From assembly GCA_030068525.1 (NCBI GenBank), contig JASJOS010000001.1:372001-436000 (forward strand): a stretch of DNA of 64,000 nucleotides, in the 5' to 3' direction. A program made the position numbers and the translations under genes. The notes under the pieces were generated by a model. It saw only the letters and a list, made by a program, of their open reading frames with translations. It did no database searches and had not been told where the DNA came from. Source of the stretch: Xanthocytophaga flava (GTDB lineage Bacteria; Bacteroidota; Bacteroidia; Cytophagales; 172606-1). This document shows, piece by piece, positions 9,373 through 17,974 of the stretch. How positions within the stretch are numbered: the first letter of the stretch is position 1; each line of letters begins with the position of its first letter.

Positions 9373-9472
9373 CGTTATTCTAAATTTGTCTATAATCTGA
9401 TAGATACTGAAGCTATCTCTGAAGCATTCTTTAGTCTATCCTTTTTTTATCCTGTTTTCAGCACATTTTACT

Positions 9473-10615
9473 ATGCTTTCATTTATTGTCTGGGACGTTT
9501 CACCCGAAATTTTTCGTGCTAAAGTTTTTGGCCTGTTATTGGAACCACGCTGGTATGGTTTATTCTTTGCACTAGGTTTTCTGATTGGTCAGCAAATCCT
9601 TTTTCACATTTTCAAAAAAGAAGGCAAGCCTGCCCAGGATGTTGAAACGCTAACCGTTTACATGGTTCTTGCCACAGTAATAGGTGCACGTCTCGGACAT
9701 GTGTTGTTTTATGAACCTCAGGAATACTTTAAGGACTTTGACCATATTCTGGAAATTTTCAAAATCTGGCATGGAGGCTTAGCCAGTCATGGAGCCGCAA
9801 TTGCCATCTTATTTACATTCTGGTTATATGTCCGTAAGAAAAAGAATTCCGGACAAACGTATCTATGGGTAGCAGACCGTATAGTGATCATTGTGGCACT
9901 ATGTGGTTGTCTGATTCGTCTGGGTAACCTAATGAACTCCGAAATCATAGGTAAGCCGACAGATGCATCCTGGGGATTTGTGTTTGCAGGCCCTGCCCGC
10001 AGTGCTATTATGACGCCATTTCCAGAAGATGTAACAAAAGTAAGAACGCAAAAAGATGAATCCAGAAAAGATACGACAGTAAACGGGCAGATATATGTTC
10101 CTTTGAAAGTAAAAACCTATCTGGAAAAAGAAGCTGCCAACTCAGATATGAACAGCTTTGCCCAACGAGACATCCCTCCTGCCTTAGGGCAAAGTCCGGA
10201 GGTGAGAGAACACTTCAGTTTGGAATTATCCCGACCCTTTACACATACCGTTTCCAATGAAGATGGCGAAACAGTAGTGGCTGTCAATGTATATGGTATT
10301 CCCCGCCATCCAGCTCAGTTGTATGAGTCATTCTCCTGTCTGCTATTGTGTATACTCCTGTTCCTGATATGGAATCGTTACAAGGCCCAAACTCCTCAGG
10401 GACTACTACTTGGACTATTTCTGATTGTGTGTTTTGGACTACGATTCTTTTATGAAACACTAAAAGAGCCTCAGGTGGACTTTGAACGGGAAATGCCTTT
10501 GTATATGGGACAATGGCTAAGTATTCCGGCAATTCTGGCAGGAATTATCATCATTATCATTGCCTTACGTAATAGCTCAAAACTGAATACAGATATTGTT
10601 TCTAAAAAGGCTTAA
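9473..10615 (+). CDS. lgt: Prolipoprotein diacylglyceryl transferase with a long extracytoplasmic insertion
   Basis: Lgt transfers diacylglycerol from phosphatidylglycerol to the lipobox Cys of pre-lipoproteins in the inner membrane. The family motifs are present: the HGGLASHGA segment, RLGNLMNSEIIG with the conserved Arg and Asn, and RHPAQLYES. About seven hydrophobic segments are visible. At 380 residues it is roughly 100 longer than the E. coli enzyme. The extra part is a hydrophilic stretch at about residues 182-275, between the GNLMNSE motif and RHPAQLYES, on the periplasmic side. This is a common Bacteroidota form as far as I know. Confidence 0.94.
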   Translation: MLSFIVWDVSPEIFRAKVFGLLLEPRWYGLFFALGFLIGQQILFHIFKKEGKPAQDVETLTVYMVLATVIGARLGHVLFYEPQEYFKDFDHILEIFKIWHGGLASHGAAIAILFTFWLYVRKKKNSGQTYLWVADRIVIIVALCGCLIRLGNLMNSEIIGKPTDASWGFVFAGPARSAIMTPFPEDVTKVRTQKDESRKDTTVNGQIYVPLKVKTYLEKEAANSDMNSFAQRDIPPALGQSPEVREHFSLELSRPFTHTVSNEDGETVVAVNVYGIPRHPAQLYESFSCLLLCILLFLIWNRYKAQTPQGLLLGLFLIVCFGLRFFYETLKEPQVDFEREMPLYMGQWLSIPAILAGIIIIIIALRNSSKLNTDIVSKKA

Positions 10616-10620
10616 ATAAT

Positions 10621-10664
10621 AAAGAGGTCGCTACATAGTATATATCAGCGACCTCTTTACTTTT
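10621..10664. terminator. Bidirectional terminator between lgt and yidD
   Basis: A perfect 12-bp inverted repeat, AAAGAGGTCGCT (10621-10632) and AGCGACCTCTTT (10647-10658), is flanked by A- and T-rich sequence. It serves two convergent genes. Confidence 0.85.
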
Positions 10665-10678
10665 AGTGTTATATCTAT

Positions 10679-10888
10679 TTATGGTACTGGATCGTAGCCA
10701 TGTCCACCCCATGGATGGCAGCGGGAAATACGCCGTAAAGTAAGCCATCCGCCTTTAATAGCACCATGCTTTCGAACAGCTTCAATACCATAGTGGGAAC
10801 AGGAAGGAGTAAACCGGCAACTGCTGGGAAAATATGGGCTGATTCCATACTGGTAAAACCGAATCAATACAATAAAAATATATTTCAT
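10679..10888 (-). CDS. yidD: Membrane protein insertion efficiency factor YidD
   Basis: This 69-residue protein matches the YidD family along its whole length: an amphipathic N-terminus ([18 protein letters not shown]), three conserved Cys ([12 protein letters not shown] and [15 protein letters not shown]) and the end motif DPVP. YidD sits on the inner face of the membrane and assists insertion by YidC. It is not next to yidC or rnpA as in many bacteria. Confidence 0.95.
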   Translation of the reverse strand: MKYIFIVLIRFYQYGISPYFPSSCRFTPSCSHYGIEAVRKHGAIKGGWLTLRRISRCHPWGGHGYDPVP

Positions 10889-11159
10889 ACGTTATCTGAG
10901 CGAACTTTCACAATGTATACTCCTCTCCATAACTGACTATTTTTTCAATAAGTTCTGCAATTCAGCAATTTAAGATGTCAGTCCATTAGAAAAAAATTAC
11001 GGTTAAAAATAGATCTTGTTGTTTTCCAGAGATACAATTAAAATAATTGCATAATCAACCATCTGCCTTGCCTTTTTTTGCGTAAATTATGTGCCCAGAA
11101 ATCTGTCAGGCTGATTTGATTTTCATATACAAAGAAAAGTTTTAACTACAGGGTAGTCA

Positions 11160-12566
11160 ATGCTGGTATATTTGTTTAGCTTATGGTTAAGTCTCTCGTC
11201 CTGCAGTACGCAGGCCCTGCCCGCTACTTCTATTCCTGATGAACCATTTCTGGTTATACATACTATCCATATAGAAGGAAATAAAAAAACCAATGCGGCA
11301 GTTATCATGCGGGAACTTGATATCGCTCCAGGGGATACACTGCCAGGTTCTCAGATCGATCTTGTTCTTAAGCGAAATAAAAATAAAATATTCAACACCA
11401 ATCTATTCAATAGTGTTGAGTTATTGCTGCAGCCTAATGAATTTGGAAACATCGATCTGGTTATTCAGGTAGCCGAGCGATGGTATATATTTCCTATGGT
11501 GATTCTGGAACTGGGAGACCGCAACTTTAATGAGTGGTGGAGTGAACGGGGCCGAGATCTGCGACGCCTGAACTATGGACTCAGAATAGCACACAAAAAT
11601 GTATTTGGCAATGGAGAAGAGCTTCGGGCAGTAGCTCAGTTTGGGTTTACCAAACGTTTTGATCTGGCTTATACAATCCGCAATCTGGATAAAGCACGTA
11701 AGAATGGGCTCGGATTCCTGGTAAGCTACTCTACAAACAAGAATATGGCTTATCAGACGGAAGGAAATAAGCTGGAGTTTCTCAATACCAATGAAGTTAT
11801 GCGAGAGCGCTTTTTCACCTCCGTCCGATTCTCGCGACGTCCCCAGTTTTATAATCAACATAGTATAGAAGGACGTTTTCACTACAATACTATTTCTGAT
11901 TCCATAGCCAAGCTTAATCCTGATTATTTTCTGCATGGACAAACGCGTCAGCATTACTTTCAGTTAAGCTATGAGTTTGTCAATGATCGACGGGATCTGG
12001 TAGCCTATCCTCTGCGTGGCCACTACTTCGAAGTTGAACTTACACGTGCAGGTTTGTTACCTGCTGATAATTTTGATAAAACATCTTTACGGGTAAACTT
12101 TGCTCTTTATAGTCCTATTGGAAGAAAATTCTTCTGGAACATGAATATCCAGGGTATGACCTCCTACCCTTCCCTACAACCGTATGCTCAATACCGGGCA
12201 CTGGGTTTTGGATTTGAATACCTGCGGGGCTATGAGCGATATATTGTCGATGGCCAACACTTTGGATTTGCTAAGTTTACATTCAAGCGTGAATTGTTAT
12301 CAACTGAGGTTAGTATACCAGGATTCCGGATACAACAGTTTTCAACCATTCCCATTAGTCTTTACCTGACTACATTTGGAGATTTTGGATATGTTGTAGA
12401 TCCAACTAATAATCCTGGCAATAGCCTTCTGGCCAACAAACTAATTTACAGCACAGGTGCAGGAATTGATATCGTTACATTTTACAATGTAGTGATGCGC
12501 TTTAACTATGCTGTAAACCGACTGGGAGACAAAGGTATCTTCTTTAACTTTGTGCGGGATATTTAG
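11160..12566 (+). CDS. Outer-membrane beta-barrel protein with POTRA domain (BamA/TamA superfamily)
   Basis: After a signal sequence, residues around 35-110 form one POTRA-like unit (IHIEGNKKTNAAVIMRELDIAPGD, then FNTNLFNSVEL). A second short strand segment follows, then a C-terminal barrel of alternating aromatic/hydrophobic residues that closes with a bacterial surface antigen type strand (FNYAVNRLGDKGIFFNF). At 468 residues it has too few POTRA units to be BamA itself. Related proteins of this size in Bacteroidota are annotated only as outer-membrane assembly factors or surface antigen (D15)-like proteins. The neighbouring heptosyltransferase-like gene converges on it with a four-base gap. 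Confidence 0.75.
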   Translation: MLVYLFSLWLSLSSCSTQALPATSIPDEPFLVIHTIHIEGNKKTNAAVIMRELDIAPGDTLPGSQIDLVLKRNKNKIFNTNLFNSVELLLQPNEFGNIDLVIQVAERWYIFPMVILELGDRNFNEWWSERGRDLRRLNYGLRIAHKNVFGNGEELRAVAQFGFTKRFDLAYTIRNLDKARKNGLGFLVSYSTNKNMAYQTEGNKLEFLNTNEVMRERFFTSVRFSRRPQFYNQHSIEGRFHYNTISDSIAKLNPDYFLHGQTRQHYFQLSYEFVNDRRDLVAYPLRGHYFEVELTRAGLLPADNFDKTSLRVNFALYSPIGRKFFWNMNIQGMTSYPSLQPYAQYRALGFGFEYLRGYERYIVDGQHFGFAKFTFKRELLSTEVSIPGFRIQQFSTIPISLYLTTFGDFGYVVDPTNNPGNSLLANKLIYSTGAGIDIVTFYNVVMRFNYAVNRLGDKGIFFNFVRDI

Positions 12567-12570
12567 TGTT

Positions 12571-13617
12571 TTAGCTAACTTCTGTTCTATGTTTAGGTAA
12601 GAAAACTTGTAAGTCAGATAGCTTTGCCTGCACTTTAGCTACAATTAGATCTATATCCTGTTTTTCCATGCAGTTAAAATGTCCCAAAGGGCATTTTCTG
12701 TTACCATATTTACTGCAAGGCTGACATTTAAGCCCTGGTACCTGTATATTCTCATATATAGACAAATGACCTGTATTCTGAAAGGAACTTCCATAATAAG
12801 GCTCTACATCCAGTTTAGGCGAAGTACTTCCCCAGATAGCAAATGTCGGTTTTTGAAATGCACTCGCTATATATTGCAGACCCGTATCATGTGAGATGAC
12901 CAATGTAGACTTGCGTACCAGATCTGCCGACTGATTGAGATTAAACTTGCCACATCCATTAAAAACTTTCGCAGGATCTACAGATGCAATCTGTTCGCCT
13001 TCCTCAATCTCTTCTTTCCCACCCAGCAGGACAACGGGAAAAGGAAGTCTGGTACACAACTCTTTTAGTTTATGTACAGGCATCTTTTTAGTAGGATACG
13101 ATGCACCAATAACGATTGCCACATAGCCTTGCTGATGGGTTACCGGCAATATAGTCCAATTCACTTCATCTACTGCTGGAACAAAATAATCGAGTCCCAG
13201 ACCATCATCTTCTGCTCCTATTTTACGAATCACATCCAGACTTCGCTGTGTAATGTGTCGTTTCGGCATAAAATCGAGCCGGAACGTAGTTAACAGGAAT
13301 TTCTGGATATTCAGCTTGTTGATAGTATAGGCTTTGGCAGGTAAAGCGTTCTTAATTCGTAAAGATCGCCCATTATTCTGGAGATCTATAATGTAATCAA
13401 AGCTGGCTTGTTTCAACTCAGGAAGCAACTCTTTGACACTTTTATCGTAATAGTGAAAACGATTTACATAGGGATTGGCTTCTGTAACGGCTTTAAAAGA
13501 CTTCTTGGTAAGAAAATGGATTTCTGCATCAGGAAAACTTTTTCGCAGACACCGAATGGCAGGAGATGCCAGGACAATATCTCCAATAGCAGAAAAACGA
13601 ATAATTAATACTTTCAT
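12571..13617 (-). CDS. Glycosyltransferase family 9 (heptosyltransferase-like)
   Basis: The 348-residue protein starts with the family 9 motif MKVLIIRFSAIGDIVLASPA and contains the GT-B C-terminal donor site segment SHDTGLQYIASAFQKPTFAIWG. Such enzymes add heptose or a related sugar to the LPS core on the cytoplasmic face. A Cys-rich segment near the end (CQPCSKYGNRKCPLGHFNC) is typical of a subgroup in which these Cys have no assigned role. The substrate is not deducible, since no other LPS genes lie nearby. Confidence 0.88.
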   Translation of the reverse strand: MKVLIIRFSAIGDIVLASPAIRCLRKSFPDAEIHFLTKKSFKAVTEANPYVNRFHYYDKSVKELLPELKQASFDYIIDLQNNGRSLRIKNALPAKAYTINKLNIQKFLLTTFRLDFMPKRHITQRSLDVIRKIGAEDDGLGLDYFVPAVDEVNWTILPVTHQQGYVAIVIGASYPTKKMPVHKLKELCTRLPFPVVLLGGKEEIEEGEQIASVDPAKVFNGCGKFNLNQSADLVRKSTLVISHDTGLQYIASAFQKPTFAIWGSTSPKLDVEPYYGSSFQNTGHLSIYENIQVPGLKCQPCSKYGNRKCPLGHFNCMEKQDIDLIVAKVQAKLSDLQVFLPKHRTEVS

Positions 13618-13960
13618 AGATAATCGGTGGACTAGTGTATAGTCTGTACTCCTCTACCATAATCACATTATACCCTATAACTTTATATCTACTGCTTGTA
13701 GTTATACCAAATACCAGCTTATATTTCTATAGGAGGAAAGGAGGCGGTAATTCTACGCAATAAATAAGAATTTACCAACACTGATTTTATAAAGAGACAG
13801 CTTGTATATTTTCTGTTTTAAGAAAAAATCACAAACTTTGCGCCTCAAAGTACTTTTAACATATTTACATTTCTTATTTTTGACAATTAATGAATACCCT
13901 ATTGTTGATCCCAACAAAACTATTTCATTTAACCGTTTTAAAGCTAAAATCCTCACAACC
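13618..13960. other. Intergenic region between divergent genes
   Basis: This 343-base gap separates the glycosyltransferase start from the DUF1361 start. It is AT-rich and contains a 7-bp inverted repeat (TATAACT ... AGTTATA, about 13676-13708). No full promoter consensus and no RNA gene were recognised. Confidence 0.4.
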
Positions 13961-14620
13961 ATGAAACTATCACTCATCCAGAAACCTATCCACTTTTTGT
14001 TATTGTTATCAGGCATTTGCTGTCTGATGCTAGGCTGGAGACTAATTTCTTCCAATTCTCTTCAATATAGCTTTATGGCATGGAATTTATTTCTGGCATG
14101 GGTTCCATTACTGATTATGTTGTTTATTCAGAATTACGAACCTGTATATGTGAACAAGTATGTAGTGATAGCAGTAGGTTTAGCTTTCTGGCTCTTATTT
14201 CTCCCCAATGCGCCTTATATCATAACCGATCTGATGCATCTACGCTATCGGAAAAGCTATACACTTTGGTATGATTGCCTGATGGTGTTCTCATTTGCCT
14301 CTGTAGGTATGTATACAGGTCTTTATTCCATGCTACTGGCACATAAGCTGGTGAATCGGCTATTTGGTCCATCGTTTGGCTGGACACTGATTCTTGGTTC
14401 CCTTGGATTAAGTGGTTTTGGTATATATCTGGGTCGCTTCAGTCGCTGGAATAGCTGGGATTTGTTTGTACAACCACATCATCTCTTTATCGATATACTC
14501 AGGCAGGCGTTTAATCCGGCTGCCCTTAAGTTGTCAGTAGCCTTTGCACTAGTGATGGTATTGTTTTACTTTGTTTTTTTAAGTTTCATTCAACTAGCCA
14601 AACATGAATCTGCTTCGTAG
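13961..14620 (+). CDS. DUF1361 multi-pass membrane protein
   Basis: About six to seven hydrophobic segments fill this 219-residue protein. The motifs LFLPNAPYIITDLMHL and GFGIYLGRFSRWNSWDL are the signature regions of DUF1361, a family without known function. I place the start at the ATG at 13961 (MKLSLIQKP), since the frame upstream to 13802 codes for an unlikely basic, unconserved leader. The gene overlaps the next one by 17 bases, so the two are very probably co-transcribed and translationally coupled. Confidence 0.8.
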   Translation: MKLSLIQKPIHFLLLLSGICCLMLGWRLISSNSLQYSFMAWNLFLAWVPLLIMLFIQNYEPVYVNKYVVIAVGLAFWLLFLPNAPYIITDLMHLRYRKSYTLWYDCLMVFSFASVGMYTGLYSMLLAHKLVNRLFGPSFGWTLILGSLGLSGFGIYLGRFSRWNSWDLFVQPHHLFIDILRQAFNPAALKLSVAFALVMVLFYFVFLSFIQLAKHESAS

Positions 14621-14993
14621 TGCGATAAAGAGTCTGCAAAAAACATTTCGAAGTTTCCGGTTTGCGATACGGGGTATTGGCTTTGTGATCCAATATGAAA
14701 ACAATACCCGTATTCATCTACTTGCCTCACTGGCGGCTATTGTTGCAGGAATGCTACTCAAACTTAACTACATTGAGTGGACCATTATCATTACCCAGAT
14801 AGTACTTGTCTGGTCAGCAGAAGCCTTCAATAGTGCTATAGAAAAAATTGTAGACTTTATCTCGCCCGAGTTCCATCCCAAAGCAGGAGCCATTAAAGAC
14901 ATTGCAGCAGGAGCTGTTTTATTTATTGCTATGGGAGCAGCCATTACAGGCCTTATTATATTTGGACATAAAATTTGGATTCTGGTAGCTTGA
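14604..14993 (+). CDS. dgkA: Diacylglycerol kinase / undecaprenol kinase family protein
   Basis: This 129-residue integral membrane kinase has three transmembrane helices and the DgkA-type motif ENNTRIHLLAS with WSAEAFNSAIEKIVDFISPEFHPKAG. The Glu and Asn of SAEAFNSAIE bind ATP-Mg in the family. It phosphorylates diacylglycerol or undecaprenol and thereby recycles envelope lipid carriers. The overlap with the DUF1361 gene indicates one operon. Confidence 0.92.
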   Translation: MNLLRSAIKSLQKTFRSFRFAIRGIGFVIQYENNTRIHLLASLAAIVAGMLLKLNYIEWTIIITQIVLVWSAEAFNSAIEKIVDFISPEFHPKAGAIKDIAAGAVLFIAMGAAITGLIIFGHKIWILVA

Positions 14994-15170
14994 ACTTAAA
15001 TAAGTAGCTTCTTTTTTCTGATTCGAATTGTGGTTGGCCGGCTTTCATGAACAGATTTCCGATCAGATTTTTATTTTTCGTCCTTTACAAATTATTACCT
15101 GTCAAAAAAGATTTGCTCAGAATACCGATCACGGTGAAAAAGTATTCGAAAAATAGTCAACTTTGGAGTT

Positions 15171-15216
15171 TGACCTAAACTCTGTTCACATTCACAGATG
15201 ATCGGAGTTTAGGTCA
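15171..15216. repeat. Perfect 12-bp inverted repeat with a nested alternative hairpin
   Basis: TGACCTAAACTC (15171-15182) and GAGTTTAGGTCA (15205-15216) are exact reverse complements with a 22-base loop. The left arm can instead pair with the GAGTTT just before it (15166-15171 region), so two exclusive structures are possible. It lies in the 438-base gap between dgkA and trxA, which otherwise shows no gene. Function unknown. Confidence 0.6.
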
Positions 15217-15365
15217 GATCAGAGAAAAAATCAAATACTGATCATTTTTAGGAAATATCAGAAATTTGATGGCATTCAGTAATTATCAGAGTTCTGGTAA
15301 TCTTACATAATCATCATAACTTTGATATATTTACCTGATAACATTGCCCGCTAAAGGCGACCTAT

Positions 15366-15402
15366 AAAAAGAAAACCCTCAATTGCAAAGCAACTGAGGG
15401 TT
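15366..15402 (-). terminator. trxA terminator
   Basis: AACCCTCAATTGC (15374-15386) pairs with GCAACTGAGGGTT (15390-15402) around a three-base loop, with one G-T type mismatch. On the minus strand a T run follows directly. Confidence 0.85.
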
Positions 15403-15431
15403 CACAGGTTATGAATCAAATAGAAGTCGGC

Positions 15432-15767
15432 TTATTTTACGCTTTCTTCCATTGCTGCGTTAAGTTTCTGAGCTAAGATTGCCTTGGGAGCAACACCAAC
15501 CTGCTTGTCTATTACCTGACCATTTTTAAAGATCAATAGAGTTGGGATGTTACGAATTCCGAAACGATGAGGGATCTGAGAGTTATTCTGCACGTCCAGT
15601 TTACCAACAACAGCCTTTCCTTCGAAATCTGCTGCAAGCTCTTCTACAGCAGGTGCTATTATTTTACAAGGACCACACCAGTCAGCCCAGAAGTCTATCA
15701 TTACAGGTTGATCACCAGCAATGATCTGATCAAAGTTAGAATCGTTAATTTCGATTGCTTTTCCCAT
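15432..15767 (-). CDS. trxA: Thioredoxin
   Basis: The 111-residue protein has the canonical active site WCGPCK with Cys31 and Cys34, the buried Asp25, and the cis-Pro in IPTLLIF. It reduces disulfides in the cytoplasm with electrons from thioredoxin reductase. There is no signal peptide. It is monocistronic with its own terminator. Confidence 0.96.
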   Translation of the reverse strand: MGKAIEINDSNFDQIIAGDQPVMIDFWADWCGPCKIIAPAVEELAADFEGKAVVGKLDVQNNSQIPHRFGIRNIPTLLIFKNGQVIDKQVGVAPKAILAQKLNAAMEESVK

Positions 15768-16061
15768 GATAAGTAAAATTAGATAGATTTTGTAATATGT
15801 TAATTTCTTTGCTTAAAACTATGTATTTTCAAGCACTACTCTAGCATAATACTTTTTTTGTGCATAAAGTTCCAAAAGCATATTTCACAAGTATATATAC
15901 TAAAACCATACCCCCTTTACGTTTTCATTTTAACAACCCTTTCTTACAACTGGTACATTCTTTCTCTCACCCAATCCAGTTCTGATTGCCTATAACTTTT
16001 GTTCTATTGATATTGGTCTATGATTTCAATAATCTTACTCTATCAATATAACTACCTCATT

Positions 16062-16586
16062 ATGAAAACGCTACTCTCTCTCTTTCTATCCCCCATTCTA
16101 TTCTTTACACTTATGTCAGGAATAGCCCAAAACAGTGATAAGTACCACTATAACCAGGTGTATGATTATACCAGCAGTGACATTATTCCCTATAACTACA
16201 ATGCTGACGAATTGACAAAGCTTGCTAAAAGTTTTGTTGGAGTACCATATGTTGCTGAAGGCAAAGAACCTTCAGGATTTGATTGTTCTGGTTTTACATT
16301 TTATGTCTACAAACAATTTGGCATCTATCTTCCCTATTTCTCTAGTGAACAAGGCACTATTGGTAATCAAGTGTATATGGATGAAGCCCAACCTGGTGAC
16401 CTTATCTTCTTTACAGGTTCTGATCCTTATACATCCACAGTGGGTCATGTAGGCATCATCGTTTCCCAAAAAGGAGAGAAACTGACATGGGTCCATGCCA
16501 CTACCAGCAAAGGTGTACGTACAGATACGATGGCCAACACCTATTACAAAGCCCGCTTCCTGACAATCAGACGAGTAGCTAATTAG
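16062..16586 (+). CDS. Secreted NlpC/P60 cell-wall peptidase
   Basis: The domain carries the catalytic Cys in FDCSGF, the His in VGHVGI and a third polar His in WVHATT. The family cleaves peptide stems of peptidoglycan, usually the D-Glu to diamino acid bond. The ATG at 16062 begins a good signal peptide (MKTLLSLFLSP, cleavage near GIAQ), while an earlier in-frame ATG at 16020 adds a leader not needed for export. Only one catalytic domain and no binding domain are present in 174 residues. Confidence 0.88.
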   Translation: MKTLLSLFLSPILFFTLMSGIAQNSDKYHYNQVYDYTSSDIIPYNYNADELTKLAKSFVGVPYVAEGKEPSGFDCSGFTFYVYKQFGIYLPYFSSEQGTIGNQVYMDEAQPGDLIFFTGSDPYTSTVGHVGIIVSQKGEKLTWVHATTSKGVRTDTMANTYYKARFLTIRRVAN

Positions 16587-16741
16587 CTCTCGTCATTTTT
16601 TATTTTCCTATCCAATTATTTTTTTCGGCTTAAATCCTGTTTTTTCCCTTTTTATTAGTATATTTATCCTCGCTACCCATACAACAGACTCAAAAACTTC
16701 CTCTAATATATTTTTTCACACCTTTAAACTCCTTAAAGTGT

Positions 16742-17179
16742 ATGATGGTACAACAGCTTTTGAATTACAAGTCGATTGACACGGTTTGGTCGGTACGTTC
16801 TATGTCAAATGTATATGATGCATTGATCATGATGAACGATAAAAATATCGGGGCCGTATTAGTAATTGATGATGATCATCTGGTTGGGATCTTCTCAGAA
16901 AGAGATTATGCACGTAAAGGTATCCTGCAGGGACGTGCGTCTCAGCAAACGTACATTTTTGAAGTAATGACCAAAAAGGTAATTACAGTTACACCTCAGG
17001 ATAAAATTGAGTATTGTATGAAGCTGATGTCAGAGGGACATTTTAGACATTTACCCGTTGTACATGAAGATACTGTAGTAGGCGTGATTTCCATTACAGA
17101 TATTTTAGATGCGATTATCAGAGAACAGAAAGCCAGAATATCTTCTCTGGAAAGCTACATTACGGGGACACCTTTATAG
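16742..17179 (+). CDS. Protein of two CBS domains
   Basis: The 145-residue protein consists of a CBS pair only (about residues 10-66 and 76-132), with motifs GAVLVIDDDHLVGIFSERDYAR and HLPVVHEDTVVGVISITDIL. Stand-alone CBS pairs bind adenine nucleotides and act as energy sensors, but the partner is unknown. Two ATG codons lie together at 16742 and 16745; either could start translation. It converges on the response regulator gene. Confidence 0.85.
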   Translation: MMVQQLLNYKSIDTVWSVRSMSNVYDALIMMNDKNIGAVLVIDDDHLVGIFSERDYARKGILQGRASQQTYIFEVMTKKVITVTPQDKIEYCMKLMSEGHFRHLPVVHEDTVVGVISITDILDAIIREQKARISSLESYITGTPL

Positions 17180-17196
17180 GTGCAAGTACATAACAT

Positions 17197-17229
17197 ATAT
17201 CTCCTGTCAGGAAACTTACAGGAGATATA
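17197..17229 (+). terminator. Hairpin after the CBS gene
   Basis: TATCTCCTGT (about 17199-17208) pairs with ACAGGAGATA (17218-17227) over a short loop, about 20 bases after the stop codon. The T-rich tail is weak. Confidence 0.55.
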
Positions 17230-17249
17230 CATTCTTTGTAAGTATACGT

Positions 17250-17285
17250 ATGTATTACTATATAGATATGTATTACTATATAGAT
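17250..17285. repeat. Exact tandem duplication of 18 bases
   Basis: The unit ATGTATTACTATATAGAT occurs at 17250-17267 and again at 17268-17285, touching the stop codon of the minus-strand regulator gene. It is probably a recent slippage or duplication event. Confidence 0.85.
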
Positions 17286-17935
17286 TAGATCAGCTTTTGT
17301 TCCATTGCAACACGTACCAGTTCTACCGCATTTTTAACTCCCAGTCGTCTCATCATACTGGCCCGATGATTGTCTACAGTACGTACACTCAAGTTTAGTT
17401 TTTCTGCAATCTCCCGGCTATTTAGTCCATCCACAATGTATTTCAGTACCACTTTCTCCTTCTTCGATGGCTTGGTCCGTTTATCTTTTACATTGTCAGG
17501 TTGTTTTACTTTATGCAGGTAGGCATTCACAATGATATTAGAAACCGACTGACTAAAGTATTTTTCTCCCTGATTCACTGTCAGCAAAGCATGTAGCATC
17601 TCCTCACGTGTTGTATCTTTTAACAGATACCCTCCTGCCCCTGCTTCAATGGATTTCATAATGTAATCCTCATTATTATGCATAGAGAGTACCAGACAAC
17701 GAGTAGGTAAACCCAACTGACTGATCTCCTGAGTAACCTGTATTCCATTTAACAAAGGCATTGCAATATCCACCATCAATATATCGGGCGACAAACTTTT
17801 CACCTTTTCTACAGCTTCTGCTCCATTTGAGGCTTCACCTGCAATTTCAATTTCCTCAAATTCTTCCAGAATGGAACGAATCCCATTTCTAACAATAGTA
17901 TGGTCGTCAGCCAATACAACTCTGATTTTTTTCAT
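17285..17935 (-). CDS. NarL/FixJ-type response regulator
   Basis: An N-terminal receiver domain with phosphoacceptor D56 (VDIAMP) and acidic D10-D11 is followed by a LuxR-type helix-turn-helix (LNSREIAEKLNLSVRTVDNHRASMMRRLGVKN). The 216-residue length is standard. It sits 39 bases downstream of a histidine kinase of the matching HisKA_3 class, so they form one two-component system. Because the kinase sensor region resembles the nitrate-binding fold of NarX/PilJ, control of the nitrate genes 20 kb away is a reasonable guess, not shown. Confidence 0.93.
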   Translation of the reverse strand: MKKIRVVLADDHTIVRNGIRSILEEFEEIEIAGEASNGAEAVEKVKSLSPDILMVDIAMPLLNGIQVTQEISQLGLPTRCLVLSMHNNEDYIMKSIEAGAGGYLLKDTTREEMLHALLTVNQGEKYFSQSVSNIIVNAYLHKVKQPDNVKDKRTKPSKKEKVVLKYIVDGLNSREIAEKLNLSVRTVDNHRASMMRRLGVKNAVELVRVAMEQKLI

Positions 17936-17974
17936 TATCGGGTAGTTTGTTGAATAGAGAGTTTATGTTGTACA

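Noticed and set aside
9473..10615. Lgt fused to a second domain
   Set aside because: The extra hydrophilic stretch lies inside the membrane protein between conserved motifs, so it is an enlarged periplasmic loop rather than a fusion.
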